NCBI GenBank assembly: GCA_964481165.1
Contig: CAYZYC010000070.1
Location: 1 to 13,505 of the forward strand
DNA from: Zeimonas sp964481165
GTDB taxonomy: Bacteria; Pseudomonadota; Gammaproteobacteria; Burkholderiales; Burkholderiaceae_E
DNA length: 13,505 bases
Direction of reading: 5' to 3'
A model generated the notes under the pieces. That model searched no databases and had not been told where the DNA came from. It was given only the letters and a program-made list of their open reading frames with translations. The translations under genes and the position numbers were made by a program. Each line of letters begins with the position of its first letter. Positions within the stretch are counted from its first letter, which is position 1. Positions 1 through 6,242 of the stretch are shown one piece after another.

Positions 1-180
1 CCGAAACACCCAGGGCGTGCACCTGGACACCCACGACGCGCACCAAACGCCGAACACCTGCGCCAACAAAGCGCAGACCGCTGCCGATGCTCCGCGAACA
101 GACCACGTTGCAGGCAAAGGCGCGGGTCGCCTGCCGCGGGTGCGCCTGTGCGCAGCCGAGAAGCGCAGCAGCGCCGGCGC

Positions 181-247
181 GCGCGCGCAGCGCGCGTCGT
201 CTTCACTCTCGCCGCGTCTGTTCGAGCGGAGCGCGCGCAGCGCGCGT
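181..247. repeat. 17-bp palindromic direct repeats, 50 bp apart
   Basis: The 17-mer GCGCGCGCAGCGCGCGT occurs exactly at 181-197 and again at 231-247, one copy every 50 bases. Each copy contains a perfect palindrome, CGCGCGC-A-GCGCGCG (182-196 and 232-246). Each copy can therefore fold alone, or the two can pair with each other apart from the central base. Both lie inside the larger inverted repeat. Confidence 0.85.
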
Positions 248-266
248 AGCGAGTTGCGCGGCGCCA

Positions 267-320
267 GCCGGTGCTGCGAGCATCGCAGGGCACCGCCGCG
301 CAGCGGCGGCAAGCACCGGC
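267..320. repeat. Branched hairpin cluster with GCA loops
   Basis: GCCGGTGCT (267-275) is the exact reverse complement of AGCACCGGC (312-320). Between them lie two small hairpins, TGCGA-GCA-TCGCA (275-287) and CCGCCGC-GCA-GCGGCGG (293-309), both with a GCA triloop. Together they could form a three-way junction. The right strand 312-320 overlaps the inner end of the right arm of the 34-bp inverted repeat, so the two foldings compete at that edge. Confidence 0.7.
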
Positions 321-390
321 GCACCCGCGGCAGGCGGCCCGCGCCTTTGCCCGCGCCACCGTTCGCTCGCAAGCGCTGAACGCAACACCG

Positions 391-2340
391 ATGGTCGAAG
401 TCCGCAACACCGAACGCGACCTGTACCGCCTGCGGGTTCGCCTGGGCGTGGCGATGCTCGGCGTCATCGTCGGCTTCGGGCTGCTCGTCGGCCGCTTCTA
501 CTACCTGCAGGTGCACCGCTACGCGGACTTCCACGCACAGGCCGAGGAGAACCGCATCGCGCTGGTTCCCGCGCCTCCGGCGCGCGGGCTGATCTTCGAT
601 CGCAACGGCGTGCTGCTGGCCGAGAACGTTTCCGGATACACGCTCGAGCTCACGCCGATGCGCGGCGCGCGGCTCGAGGAGACGATCGACGCGCTGTCGC
701 AGCTCGTCGAGATCTCGCCGCGCGATCGCCGCCGGTTCCGCCGCCTGCTCGAGGACTCGCGCAAGTCCGAGAGCGTGCCGCTGAAGGTGCGGCTGACCGA
801 CGAGGAGGTGGCACGCCTCGCGATACAGCGATTCCGCTATCCGGGCGTCGAGATCCGCGCGCGGCTGTTCCGCAACTATCCGTTCGGCGAGACAGCTGCG
901 CACGTGCTGGGCTACATCGGCCGGATTTCGCCCGACGACCTGCGCCGGCTCGAGGAGAAGGAGATCTCCTCGCAGTACGCCGGTTCGACGCACATCGGCA
1001 AGGTCGGCATCGAGCAGTCGTACGAATCGGAGCTGCACGGACGCGTCGGCGCCGAAGAGGTCGAGGTTTCCGCCGGCGGACGCGTGGTTCGCACCCTGTC
1101 GCGCACGCCGCCGGTCACCGGTTCCAACCTGATCCTGTCGATCGACATCCGGCTGCAGAAGCTCGCCGAAGAGCTGTACGGCGACCGGCGCGGCGCGCTC
1201 GTGGCGATCGAGCCGGCGACCGGCGACGTGCTCGCGCTGGTGTCGCGACCCGGCTACGACCCGAACCTGTTCGTCGACGGCATCGATCCGCAAAGCTGGC
1301 AGGCGCTGAACGAGGATCCCGACCATCCGCTGCTGAACCGGCCGCTGCGCGGCACCTACCCGCCGGGCTCGACGTACAAGCCGTTCATGGCGCTGGCAGC
1401 GCTTTCTACCGGCGCGCGCACGCCATCGGAGACGATCTACGACCCCGGCTACTTCCTGCTCGGCAGGCACCGCTTCCGCGACTCGAAACCGGCCGGGCAC
1501 GGGATCGTCGACGTGCGCAAGTCGATCGTCGTCTCGAGCGATACCTACTATTACAAGGCCGCCTACGACATGGGCGTGGATGCGATCCACGACTTCATGA
1601 AGCCGTGGGGCTTCGGCCAGCTCACCGGAATCGACCTCGACAACGAAACCGCGGGGATCCTTCCGTCGAAGCAGTGGAAGCTTCGGCGGTTCAAGCAGCA
1701 GTGGTTCCCCGGGGAAACGCCGTCGATCGGGATCGGACAGGGCTACAACGCGTTCACCATCCTGCAGCTCGCGCATGCGACGGCGACGCTCGCCAACAAC
1801 GGCGTCGTGATGAAACCCCACGTCGTGCAGGCGATCGAGGACCCGGTGACGCACGAACGCCGCCGCACCGTGCAGAAGGAAAGCCACCGCATCGCACTGC
1901 GTCCGGAGCACGTGCGACTGGTGCACGAAGCGATGGCCGACGTGAACCGGGTCGGCACCGGCCGGCTGGCGTTCGCCGATACCCCGTACGTCGCGGCCGG
2001 CAAGACCGGCACCGCGCAGGTGATCGGGATCCGGCAGGGCGAGCGCTACGACGCGAAGCGCATCGCCGAGCGCCACCGCGACCACTCGCTGTTCATCGTG
2101 TTCGCACCGGTGGAAGCACCGCGGATCGCCGTGGCGCTGATCGTCGAGAACGGCGGGTTCGGAGCGCAGGCCGCGGCACCGATCGCGCGCAAGCTGATCG
2201 ACTACCACCTGCTCGGCAAGCTTCCGCAGGACGTCGACGAAGACCTGCTGCCGAAACTGCACGACGAGGCCGAACTGCGCGACGTACCCGAGAACATCGG
2301 GCCCGAACCGGTGACGGGTCCGGAGGCGGTGCGGCCGTGA
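391..2340 (+). CDS. mrdA: Penicillin-binding protein 2 (elongasome transpeptidase)
   Basis: PBP2 cross-links peptidoglycan in the periplasm during side-wall elongation and works with the glycosyltransferase RodA. The 649-residue product matches the family length. One membrane segment lies at about residues 17-37 and is followed by the dimerisation domain, which contains ARGLIFDRNG (~64-73). The transpeptidase domain shows the serine motif S327-T-Y-K330 (E. coli PBP2 uses Ser330), S382-S-D384, and K538-T-G-T541. I chose ATG 391 because the protein from there (MVEVRNTERDLYRLR) looks like other betaproteobacterial PBP2 starts. The in-frame GTG at 271 falls inside the hairpin region and would add 40 low-complexity residues. 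No strong Shine-Dalgarno precedes 391. The stop overlaps the rodA start. Confidence 0.96.
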   Translation: MVEVRNTERDLYRLRVRLGVAMLGVIVGFGLLVGRFYYLQVHRYADFHAQAEENRIALVPAPPARGLIFDRNGVLLAENVSGYTLELTPMRGARLEETIDALSQLVEISPRDRRRFRRLLEDSRKSESVPLKVRLTDEEVARLAIQRFRYPGVEIRARLFRNYPFGETAAHVLGYIGRISPDDLRRLEEKEISSQYAGSTHIGKVGIEQSYESELHGRVGAEEVEVSAGGRVVRTLSRTPPVTGSNLILSIDIRLQKLAEELYGDRRGALVAIEPATGDVLALVSRPGYDPNLFVDGIDPQSWQALNEDPDHPLLNRPLRGTYPPGSTYKPFMALAALSTGARTPSETIYDPGYFLLGRHRFRDSKPAGHGIVDVRKSIVVSSDTYYYKAAYDMGVDAIHDFMKPWGFGQLTGIDLDNETAGILPSKQWKLRRFKQQWFPGETPSIGIGQGYNAFTILQLAHATATLANNGVVMKPHVVQAIEDPVTHERRRTVQKESHRIALRPEHVRLVHEAMADVNRVGTGRLAFADTPYVAAGKTGTAQVIGIRQGERYDAKRIAERHRDHSLFIVFAPVEAPRIAVALIVENGGFGAQAAAPIARKLIDYHLLGKLPQDVDEDLLPKLHDEAELRDVPENIGPEPVTGPEAVRP

Positions 2341-3452
2341 TCATCCACGAAAAGCCGTCGTGGTGGACGCGGATCCGCCCGCACGTATTCGTCTTCGACG
2401 GCACGCTCACGGTCGCGCTCGTGCTGCTCTTCGTGATGAGCATGCTGACGATGTATTCGGCTGCGCTCGACTACGACGGGCGCCTGGCGGACCACGGGCG
2501 CAACATCCTGATCGCGTTCGCCGTGATGTGGATCGCCGCGAACCTGCCGCTGCAGTGGATCCAGCGTTCCGCGGTGCCCGCCTATCTCGTCGGAGTCGTG
2601 CTGCTGATCGCGGTTGCGCTGTTCGGCGACATCACCAAGGGGGCGCGACGCTGGCTCGATCTGGGATTCACGCGGATCCAGCCGTCGGAGCTGCTGAAGA
2701 TCGCGGTGCCGCTGATGCTCGCCTGGTGGTTCCAGCAGCGCGAGGGCGCGCGCAACTGGGCCGACTTCGCGATCGGCGCCGCGCTGCTGGCCGTACCGGT
2801 CTACCTGATCGCGCGCCAACCCGACCTGGGCACGGCGATCCTGGTATTCGCCGCGGGAGCGTACGTGATCTTCTTCGCGGGACTGCACTGGAAAGTGATC
2901 GCCGGACTGCTGATCGGGGTGATCGCCGCGATGCCGATCCTGTGGTCGTTCCTGCACGAGTACCAGCGCCAGCGCGTGCTGATGATGATCGATCCCACGT
3001 CCGATCCGCTCGGACGCGGCTTTCACGTGATCCAGTCGACGATCGCCGTCGGATCGGGCGGGCTCTGGGGCAAGGGGTGGACGCAGGGTACGCAGGCGCA
3101 CCTCGATTTCGTTCCCGAACGCACGACCGATTTCGTGTTCGCCGTGTTCTCGGAGGAGTTCGGGCTGATCGGCAACGCGATCCTGCTGTTCGTCTACCTG
3201 CTGGTGATCGGGCGCGGACTCGTCATCGCCGCCAACGCCGCGAACATCTTCGCGCGGCTGTTCGCGGGCGCGATCACGCTGATCGTCTTCACCTACGCGT
3301 TCGTCAACATCGGGATGGTATCCGGCATCCTTCCGGTGGTCGGCGTGCCGCTGCCGATGATGTCGTACGGCGGAACCGCGATGCTGACGCTGGGCATCGC
3401 CTTCGGGCTCCTGATGAGCATCGCGCGCCAGCGCAAGCTCGTGCAGACCTGA
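2337..3452 (+). CDS. rodA: RodA, SEDS peptidoglycan glycosyltransferase
   Basis: RodA is the multi-pass inner-membrane polymerase that makes glycan strands from lipid II for cell elongation, as partner of PBP2. The 371-residue product is about E. coli length (370) and consists of alternating hydrophobic segments, consistent with the usual ten membrane spans. SEDS signatures are visible: GARRWLDLG...IQPSELLK (~residues 102-121), RQPDLGTA (~161-168), and VPERTTDF, whose Asp265 corresponds to the essential Asp262 of E. coli RodA. The C-terminal VVGVPLPMMSYGGT motif is also present. The GTG start overlaps the mrdA stop as GTGA, and GGAGG at 2322-2326 sits 10 nt upstream, so the two genes should be translationally coupled. 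The stop is 6 nt before the assembly gap. Confidence 0.96.
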   Translation: MIIHEKPSWWTRIRPHVFVFDGTLTVALVLLFVMSMLTMYSAALDYDGRLADHGRNILIAFAVMWIAANLPLQWIQRSAVPAYLVGVVLLIAVALFGDITKGARRWLDLGFTRIQPSELLKIAVPLMLAWWFQQREGARNWADFAIGAALLAVPVYLIARQPDLGTAILVFAAGAYVIFFAGLHWKVIAGLLIGVIAAMPILWSFLHEYQRQRVLMMIDPTSDPLGRGFHVIQSTIAVGSGGLWGKGWTQGTQAHLDFVPERTTDFVFAVFSEEFGLIGNAILLFVYLLVIGRGLVIAANAANIFARLFAGAITLIVFTYAFVNIGMVSGILPVVGVPLPMMSYGGTAMLTLGIAFGLLMSIARQRKLVQT

Positions 3453-3458
3453 GGATTC

Positions 3459-3558
3459 NNNNNNNNNNNNNNNNNNNNNNNNNNNNNNNNNNNNNNNNNN
3501 NNNNNNNNNNNNNNNNNNNNNNNNNNNNNNNNNNNNNNNNNNNNNNNNNNNNNNNNNN
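3459..3558. other. Assembly gap of 100 N
   Basis: Exactly 100 undetermined bases, the conventional placeholder for a scaffold gap of unknown size. Anything between rodA and the osmC side is not represented. The rodA reading frame is complete before it, and the osmC stop lies 51 nt beyond it. Confidence 0.95.
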
Positions 3559-3569
3559 ACCCGGGCGGA

Positions 3570-3600
3570 GCGGGCGTCGGCGAACGCGCCGCCGACCCGC
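3570..3600 (-). terminator. Possible terminator hairpin downstream of osmC
   Basis: Nine bases past the osmC stop (minus strand), GCGGGTCGGCG pairs with CGCCGACGCCCGC: 11 base pairs, a 2-nt bulge (3575-3576) and a 7-nt loop (3583-3589). There is no U-tract, so it is at best a weak intrinsic terminator. It could instead block 3' exonucleases. Confidence 0.4.
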
Positions 3601-3609
3601 CCGCGCGCT

Positions 3610-4029
3610 TCAACCGGCCAGCTTCGCGCTCACCCGGATCTCGGGACCCGCGAGTGCCTTCGACACGGGGCAGTCGGTCTTGGCCTGCTGCACGTTCTTC
3701 TGGAACGCGGCGTCGTCGATGCCGGGAACCTGCGCGTCGGTGTTCAACTCGATCAGCGTGATCGCCGGGCCGTCTCCCAGGTGCACTTTCGCCGTCGTGC
3801 GGATCTCGGCGGGCGGGAACCCGGCCTTCTCGAGCAGCATCGCCAGGTACATCGAGAAGCAGCCGGCGTGCGCCGCACCGATCAGTTCCTCGGGATTCGC
3901 GCCGGGCTCCTCGCCGAAGCGGGTGGCGAAGCTGAACGGGCCGTCGAAGGCGCCGCTGCCGAGCTTCATGCGCCCGGCGCCCTGTTTCAGCGTTCCCTGC
4001 CATGCGGCGGAGGCGTTGCGAACGGCCAT
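3610..4029 (-). CDS. osmC: OsmC-type peroxiredoxin (organic hydroperoxide reductase)
   Basis: OsmC proteins reduce organic hydroperoxides in the cytoplasm as homodimers, using a peroxidatic and a resolving cysteine. This 139-residue protein is close to E. coli OsmC (143). It carries NPEELIGAAHAGCFSM with Cys57 as the expected peroxidatic residue, Cys120 in TDCPVSKAL as its partner, and Arg37 (ATRF) plus Glu47/Glu48 as the expected active-site Arg/Glu. The shared motifs fit the OsmC branch better than Ohr. ATG 4029 is supported by AGGAG at 4036-4040. It lies 56 nt downstream of the MDR reductase gene on the same strand, with a strong hairpin between. It could be expressed by readthrough, because there is little room for a full promoter between the hairpin and the start. 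Confidence 0.92.
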   Translation of the reverse strand: MAVRNASAAWQGTLKQGAGRMKLGSGAFDGPFSFATRFGEEPGANPEELIGAAHAGCFSMYLAMLLEKAGFPPAEIRTTAKVHLGDGPAITLIELNTDAQVPGIDDAAFQKNVQQAKTDCPVSKALAGPEIRVSAKLAG

Positions 4030-4060
4030 GACGAACTCCTTTGTCGGTGTTGGAACGAAT

Positions 4061-4080
4061 GCAGTGCGCGGGCGCACTGC
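4061..4080 (-). terminator. Strong hairpin between the MDR reductase gene and osmC
   Basis: GCAGTGCG and CGCACTGC are perfectly complementary (8 bp, CGGG loop as read on the plus strand). The stem begins 5 nt after the reductase stop. On the minus strand it is followed by ATTCGTTCC, only a poor U-tract. It could act as a partial terminator that lowers osmC relative to the upstream gene, or as an mRNA processing or stability element. Confidence 0.5.
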
Positions 4081-4085
4081 GCGAA

Positions 4086-5090
4086 TCAGCCGCCGGCGAC
4101 CCGCAGCATGATCTTGCCGATGTGCGCCGACGACTCCATCAGTTCGTGCGCCGCCGCGGCGTCCGCCAGGTCGAAGGTTTCGTGGATCACCGGCTGCAGG
4201 GCTCCCGACTCGAGCAGCGGCCAGACCTGCGTGCGCAACTGCGAGGCGATCTGCGCCTTGTCTTCGGCCGAACGCGGCCGCAACGTGGACCCCGTCCAGG
4301 TCAGCCGCTTGGTCATCAGCAGCGTGAAGTCGGCTTCGATGCGCGCGCCGCCGAGGAACGCGATCTGCACCATGCGGCCCTCGACCGCGAGCGCCTTCAG
4401 GTTGCGCGCGACGTAGTCGCCGCCGACCATGTCGAGAATCAGGTCGACGCCGCGCCGGCCGGTGAGTTCCCGGATGCGCTCGACGAAATCGTCGCGCCGG
4501 TACTCGATCGCGATCGCCCCGAGCCGCTCGCAGGCCGCCGCCTTCGCGGCACTGCCGACCGTGGTGTATACCGTTGCGCCGCGCGCTTTCGCCAGCTGGA
4601 TCGCGGTCAGTCCGATTCCCGAGGAACCGCCGTGCACCAGGAACGACTCGCCGGCAACCAGCCGGCCGCGCTCGAAGACGTTCGTCCAGACGGTGAAGAA
4701 ATTCTCCGGCAGTGCCGCCGCCTGCAGCAGCGACAGATTGCGCGGCAGCGGCAACGCCTGGCCTTGCGGCACCGCGGTGAACTGCGCGTACCCGCCCCCG
4801 TTGGCGAGCGCGCAGACGCGATCGCCGATGCGCGCTGCGTCGACACCGTCGCCGACTGCGACGATCTCGCCGGACACTTCGAGGCCGAGCACGGGCGACG
4901 CGCCGGGAGGCGGCGGATAGCGTCCCTCGCGCTGCGCGACGTCGGGGCGGTTCACTCCTGCATACGCGACGCGGATCAGCACTTCGCCTGGCGCGGGCGC
5001 CGGCACCGGCGCTTCGACGAGCCGCAGCACCGACGGTGCGCCGCCGTCGCCGTGCGCGACCTGTTGCATCGTGGAGGGGAGCGCAGTCAT
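4086..5090 (-). CDS. NAD(P)H:quinone oxidoreductase-like MDR enzyme (PIG3-like)
   Basis: A zinc-free medium-chain dehydrogenase/reductase of the quinone oxidoreductase type, predicted to transfer hydride from NADPH to quinones or enones. The 334 residues show the N-terminal GroES-like domain (GEVLIRVAYAGVNRPD, ~35-50; LGLEVSGEIVAVG, ~68-80) and a Rossmann domain with HGGSSGIG at 153-160. No zinc-ligand cysteine cluster is visible. The ending (LADAAAAHELMESSAHIGKIML) resembles human TP53I3/PIG3 and bacterial relatives. ATG 5090 gives a 7-residue extension before MQQVAHGDGG. ATG 5069 is an alternative that matches the usual family start, and neither has a clear Shine-Dalgarno. It is followed by osmC, suggesting a small redox-stress unit, and diverges from the gene at 5169. 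The physiological substrate is unknown. Confidence 0.85.
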   Translation of the reverse strand: MTALPSTMQQVAHGDGGAPSVLRLVEAPVPAPAPGEVLIRVAYAGVNRPDVAQREGRYPPPPGASPVLGLEVSGEIVAVGDGVDAARIGDRVCALANGGGYAQFTAVPQGQALPLPRNLSLLQAAALPENFFTVWTNVFERGRLVAGESFLVHGGSSGIGLTAIQLAKARGATVYTTVGSAAKAAACERLGAIAIEYRRDDFVERIRELTGRRGVDLILDMVGGDYVARNLKALAVEGRMVQIAFLGGARIEADFTLLMTKRLTWTGSTLRPRSAEDKAQIASQLRTQVWPLLESGALQPVIHETFDLADAAAAHELMESSAHIGKIMLRVAGG

Positions 5091-5113
5091 CGTCTCGGGG
5101 CAGGAGTTGCGGC

Positions 5114-5142
5114 TTGCGTGCGTGCTGCGCCGCGGGCATAGT
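5114..5142 (+). promoter_or_regulatory. Candidate sigma-70 promoter for the CnbZ-like gene
   Basis: TTGCGT (5114-5119) and CATAGT (5137-5142) are separated by 17 nt and match the -35 and -10 consensus at 3 and 4 of 6 positions. The expected transcript would begin about 20 nt before the ATG at 5169. It lies in the 78-nt divergent intergenic space, the only place either gene could have its own promoter. Confidence 0.3.
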
Positions 5143-5168
5143 CGGAGCGAACGTCGATCGAAGCCGCG

Positions 5169-5966
5169 ATGTCAACCATACACAATTCCGTTGGCGGGGA
5201 CTACGCGTACCTGCGTGGCGGACGCGCGTTCTCCTCGGGAGTCGTCGCGCTGCCGGGCTTCGAGATCGCGCGCGCCCGCTTCGCGCGACCGCTCGCCGTC
5301 GACGACGGCTTCGAGGCGATCGCGGCGCACCTGCGCCAGCGCAATCGGCCGCTGACTTCGCTGTGCGCGACGGAACTGCGCTCTCCGCGTCCGTTCAGTC
5401 TCCAGGGGTTCGGCGATTTCAACGCGGGCTACGTGGACGTGCTGCGGCGATGGGGTCTGGTTCGCGACGAGTCGATCCCGGTGGCGCGCAGCAATGCGTG
5501 TCCGCTGCACGAGCCGCCGCCGGCACCGCAGTTCCACGCGTTCTCGTACACGGTGCCGACCGGCGCCGCGCACACCGGATTGCTGACCACATCGGACCAT
5601 GCCTCCGATGCACCGGGCCCGCGCAACTTCGTCGTTTCGGGTTTCGCCGAATGGCTCGAGAACACGGCGTACCCCGATGCGATCGTCGCGTATCGCGACG
5701 TCTCCGCCGAGGGGATGGCCAGGAAAGCCGATTTCGTTCTCGCCGGACTCGAGCGCAATACCGTAGCGCTCGGCGCACTGTGGAGCGCCATCACCGGCGT
5801 GCAGATCTACACGGTGCACGAGATCGGCCCGGTGATCGGCAGCGCGTTCGCAAATCACGGTCTTGCACGGCTCGGGCCGCAGTGGCACTACTGCCGCCCG
5901 CCGGTGGACGGCCTCGACTTCGAGGCCGACGTTCGCAGCGTGCGACGCGAACTCGTCATCGACTGA
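5169..5966 (+). CDS. CnbZ/Rid-like protein (putative deaminase-like)
   Basis: A 265-residue soluble protein with no membrane segment or signal peptide. From memory, its conserved blocks resemble proteins annotated as 2-amino-5-chloromuconate deaminase CnbZ: GGDYAYLRGGRAFSSGVVALP (residues ~9-29), LTSLCATELRSPRPFS (~62-77), FHAFSYTVP (~122-130) and VQIYTVHEIGP (~213-223). The FSSG and late VYTVHE-type segments recall the YjgF/RidA fold, possibly as two modules. CnbZ itself was described in chloronitrobenzene degradation in Comamonas, but no aromatic pathway genes are nearby, so the substrate is probably different. ATG 5169 is the natural start after the intergenic space; the Shine-Dalgarno is weak. 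It is monocistronic as far as visible. Coding status is firm; function is tentative. Confidence 0.7.
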   Translation: MSTIHNSVGGDYAYLRGGRAFSSGVVALPGFEIARARFARPLAVDDGFEAIAAHLRQRNRPLTSLCATELRSPRPFSLQGFGDFNAGYVDVLRRWGLVRDESIPVARSNACPLHEPPPAPQFHAFSYTVPTGAAHTGLLTTSDHASDAPGPRNFVVSGFAEWLENTAYPDAIVAYRDVSAEGMARKADFVLAGLERNTVALGALWSAITGVQIYTVHEIGPVIGSAFANHGLARLGPQWHYCRPPVDGLDFEADVRSVRRELVID

Positions 5967-6080
5967 CGAGTCCGCATGCTTTGTTGACCTCGCGCCGCGC
6001 GCGTACTAGTCTTGCGACGAAGCGTCGAAGCCATCCGCGGGTGGCACCGGCGCAAAACGTTCCGAAGACAGCACGATCGG

Positions 6081-6119
6081 GGATCCGGCGCATCGGACCG
6101 ATGCATCAGTCCGCGATCC
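6081..6119. other. Extended imperfect hairpin in the intergenic region
   Basis: GCATCGG-A-CCGATGC (6090-6104) is a perfect 7-bp palindrome with a single central base. It is flanked by GGATCCGG (6081-6088), which pairs with CCG-C-GATCC (6111-6119) with one bulged base. The whole could fold as a 39-nt stem-loop. It lies between the CnbZ-like and SMUG1-like genes, 70 nt upstream of the candidate -10 at 6174. It could be an operator, the end of the upstream transcript, or neither; there is no U-tract. Confidence 0.4.
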
Positions 6120-6173
6120 GGTCGTCGCGGGTCCGAGGAAAAGCAGCCGCCACTCGCGGCTCGAGGGGCGCGG

Positions 6174-6179
6174 TACACT
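6174..6179 (+). promoter_or_regulatory. Candidate -10 box for the SMUG1-like gene
   Basis: TACACT in the context GCGGTACACTCCCGC matches the -10 consensus at 4 of 6 positions and would start RNA near 6186, about 57 nt before the ATG. No good -35 is present at the expected spacing (6151-6156). A second possibility further upstream is TTGACC (5984-5989) with TAGTCT (6007-6012), 17-nt spacer. Confidence 0.3.
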
Positions 6180-6186
6180 CCCGCGC

Positions 6187-6226
6187 CCCTTTCCTTTTCC
6201 GGGCAACCCTTTCTTTTTCCGAGCCC
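6187..6226. repeat. Two tandem 20-bp pyrimidine-rich repeats in the leader
   Basis: CCCTTTCCTTTTCCGGGC (6187-6204) and CCCTTTCTTTTTCCGAGC (6207-6224) differ at two positions and recur every 20 bases. The T-runs are conspicuous against the GC-rich background. They sit just after the candidate transcription start and 17 nt before the SMUG1-like ATG, where they would leave the message with a U/C-rich, unstructured leader. Confidence 0.7.
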
Positions 6227-6242
6227 CTTCGATCGCCCCACG

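Larger units (their letters stand above)
113..351. repeat. Nested inverted-repeat element, 34-bp arms
   Basis: The left arm (113-146) and right arm (318-351) are reverse complements over 34 positions, with one exception: T127 opposite G337, which in RNA would still form a G-U pair. After one mismatch (147/317), four more pairs follow (148-151 with 313-316). The 160-odd bases inside hold further palindromes: GCGCAGCAGCGC at 163-174, two copies of a 17-mer at 181-197 and 231-247, and hairpins at 275-287 and 293-309. No flanking target-site duplication is obvious. It could be a REP/REPIN- or MITE-like repeat, a structured leader RNA, or a transcriptional roadblock before mrdA. The pairing is directly visible; the function is unknown. 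Confidence 0.85.
1..390. other. Gene-free structured region upstream of mrdA
   Basis: No reading frame here looks like a real protein. The open frames that cross it translate to Arg/Ala/Pro-rich low-complexity sequence typical of GC-rich noncoding DNA. In many betaproteobacteria mreD lies directly before mrdA, but none of the three plus frames here resembles the hydrophobic MreD protein. Most of the region (113-351) is a nested inverted-repeat element described separately. The first ~110 bases are less GC-rich and show nothing convincing. I found no clear promoter for mrdA, so transcription may enter from upstream of the window. Confidence 0.7.

Noticed and set aside
17..379. A 120-residue frame in the upstream region
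   Set aside because: The translation is low complexity and crosses the inverted-repeat element, and no family resemblance or ribosome site is visible.
271..390. Upstream GTG start for mrdA adding 40 residues
   Set aside because: The added residues come from the hairpin cluster and are not PBP2-like. The protein from ATG 391 begins as the family does.
2202..3101. A 299-codon minus-strand frame opposite rodA
   Set aside because: Its translation is rich in Arg, Asp and His without domains, and it is antisense to an unambiguous RodA.
87..3452. A single 1121-codon open frame running through the upstream region, mrdA and rodA
   Set aside because: Only the part from 2337 encodes RodA. The rest is Arg/Ala-rich antisense-like translation in the wrong frame over mrdA, a common artefact of high GC with few stop codons.
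4041..5141. A 366-codon plus-strand frame opposite the MDR reductase
   Set aside because: A shadow of the minus-strand gene, which has the Rossmann and GroES-like motifs.
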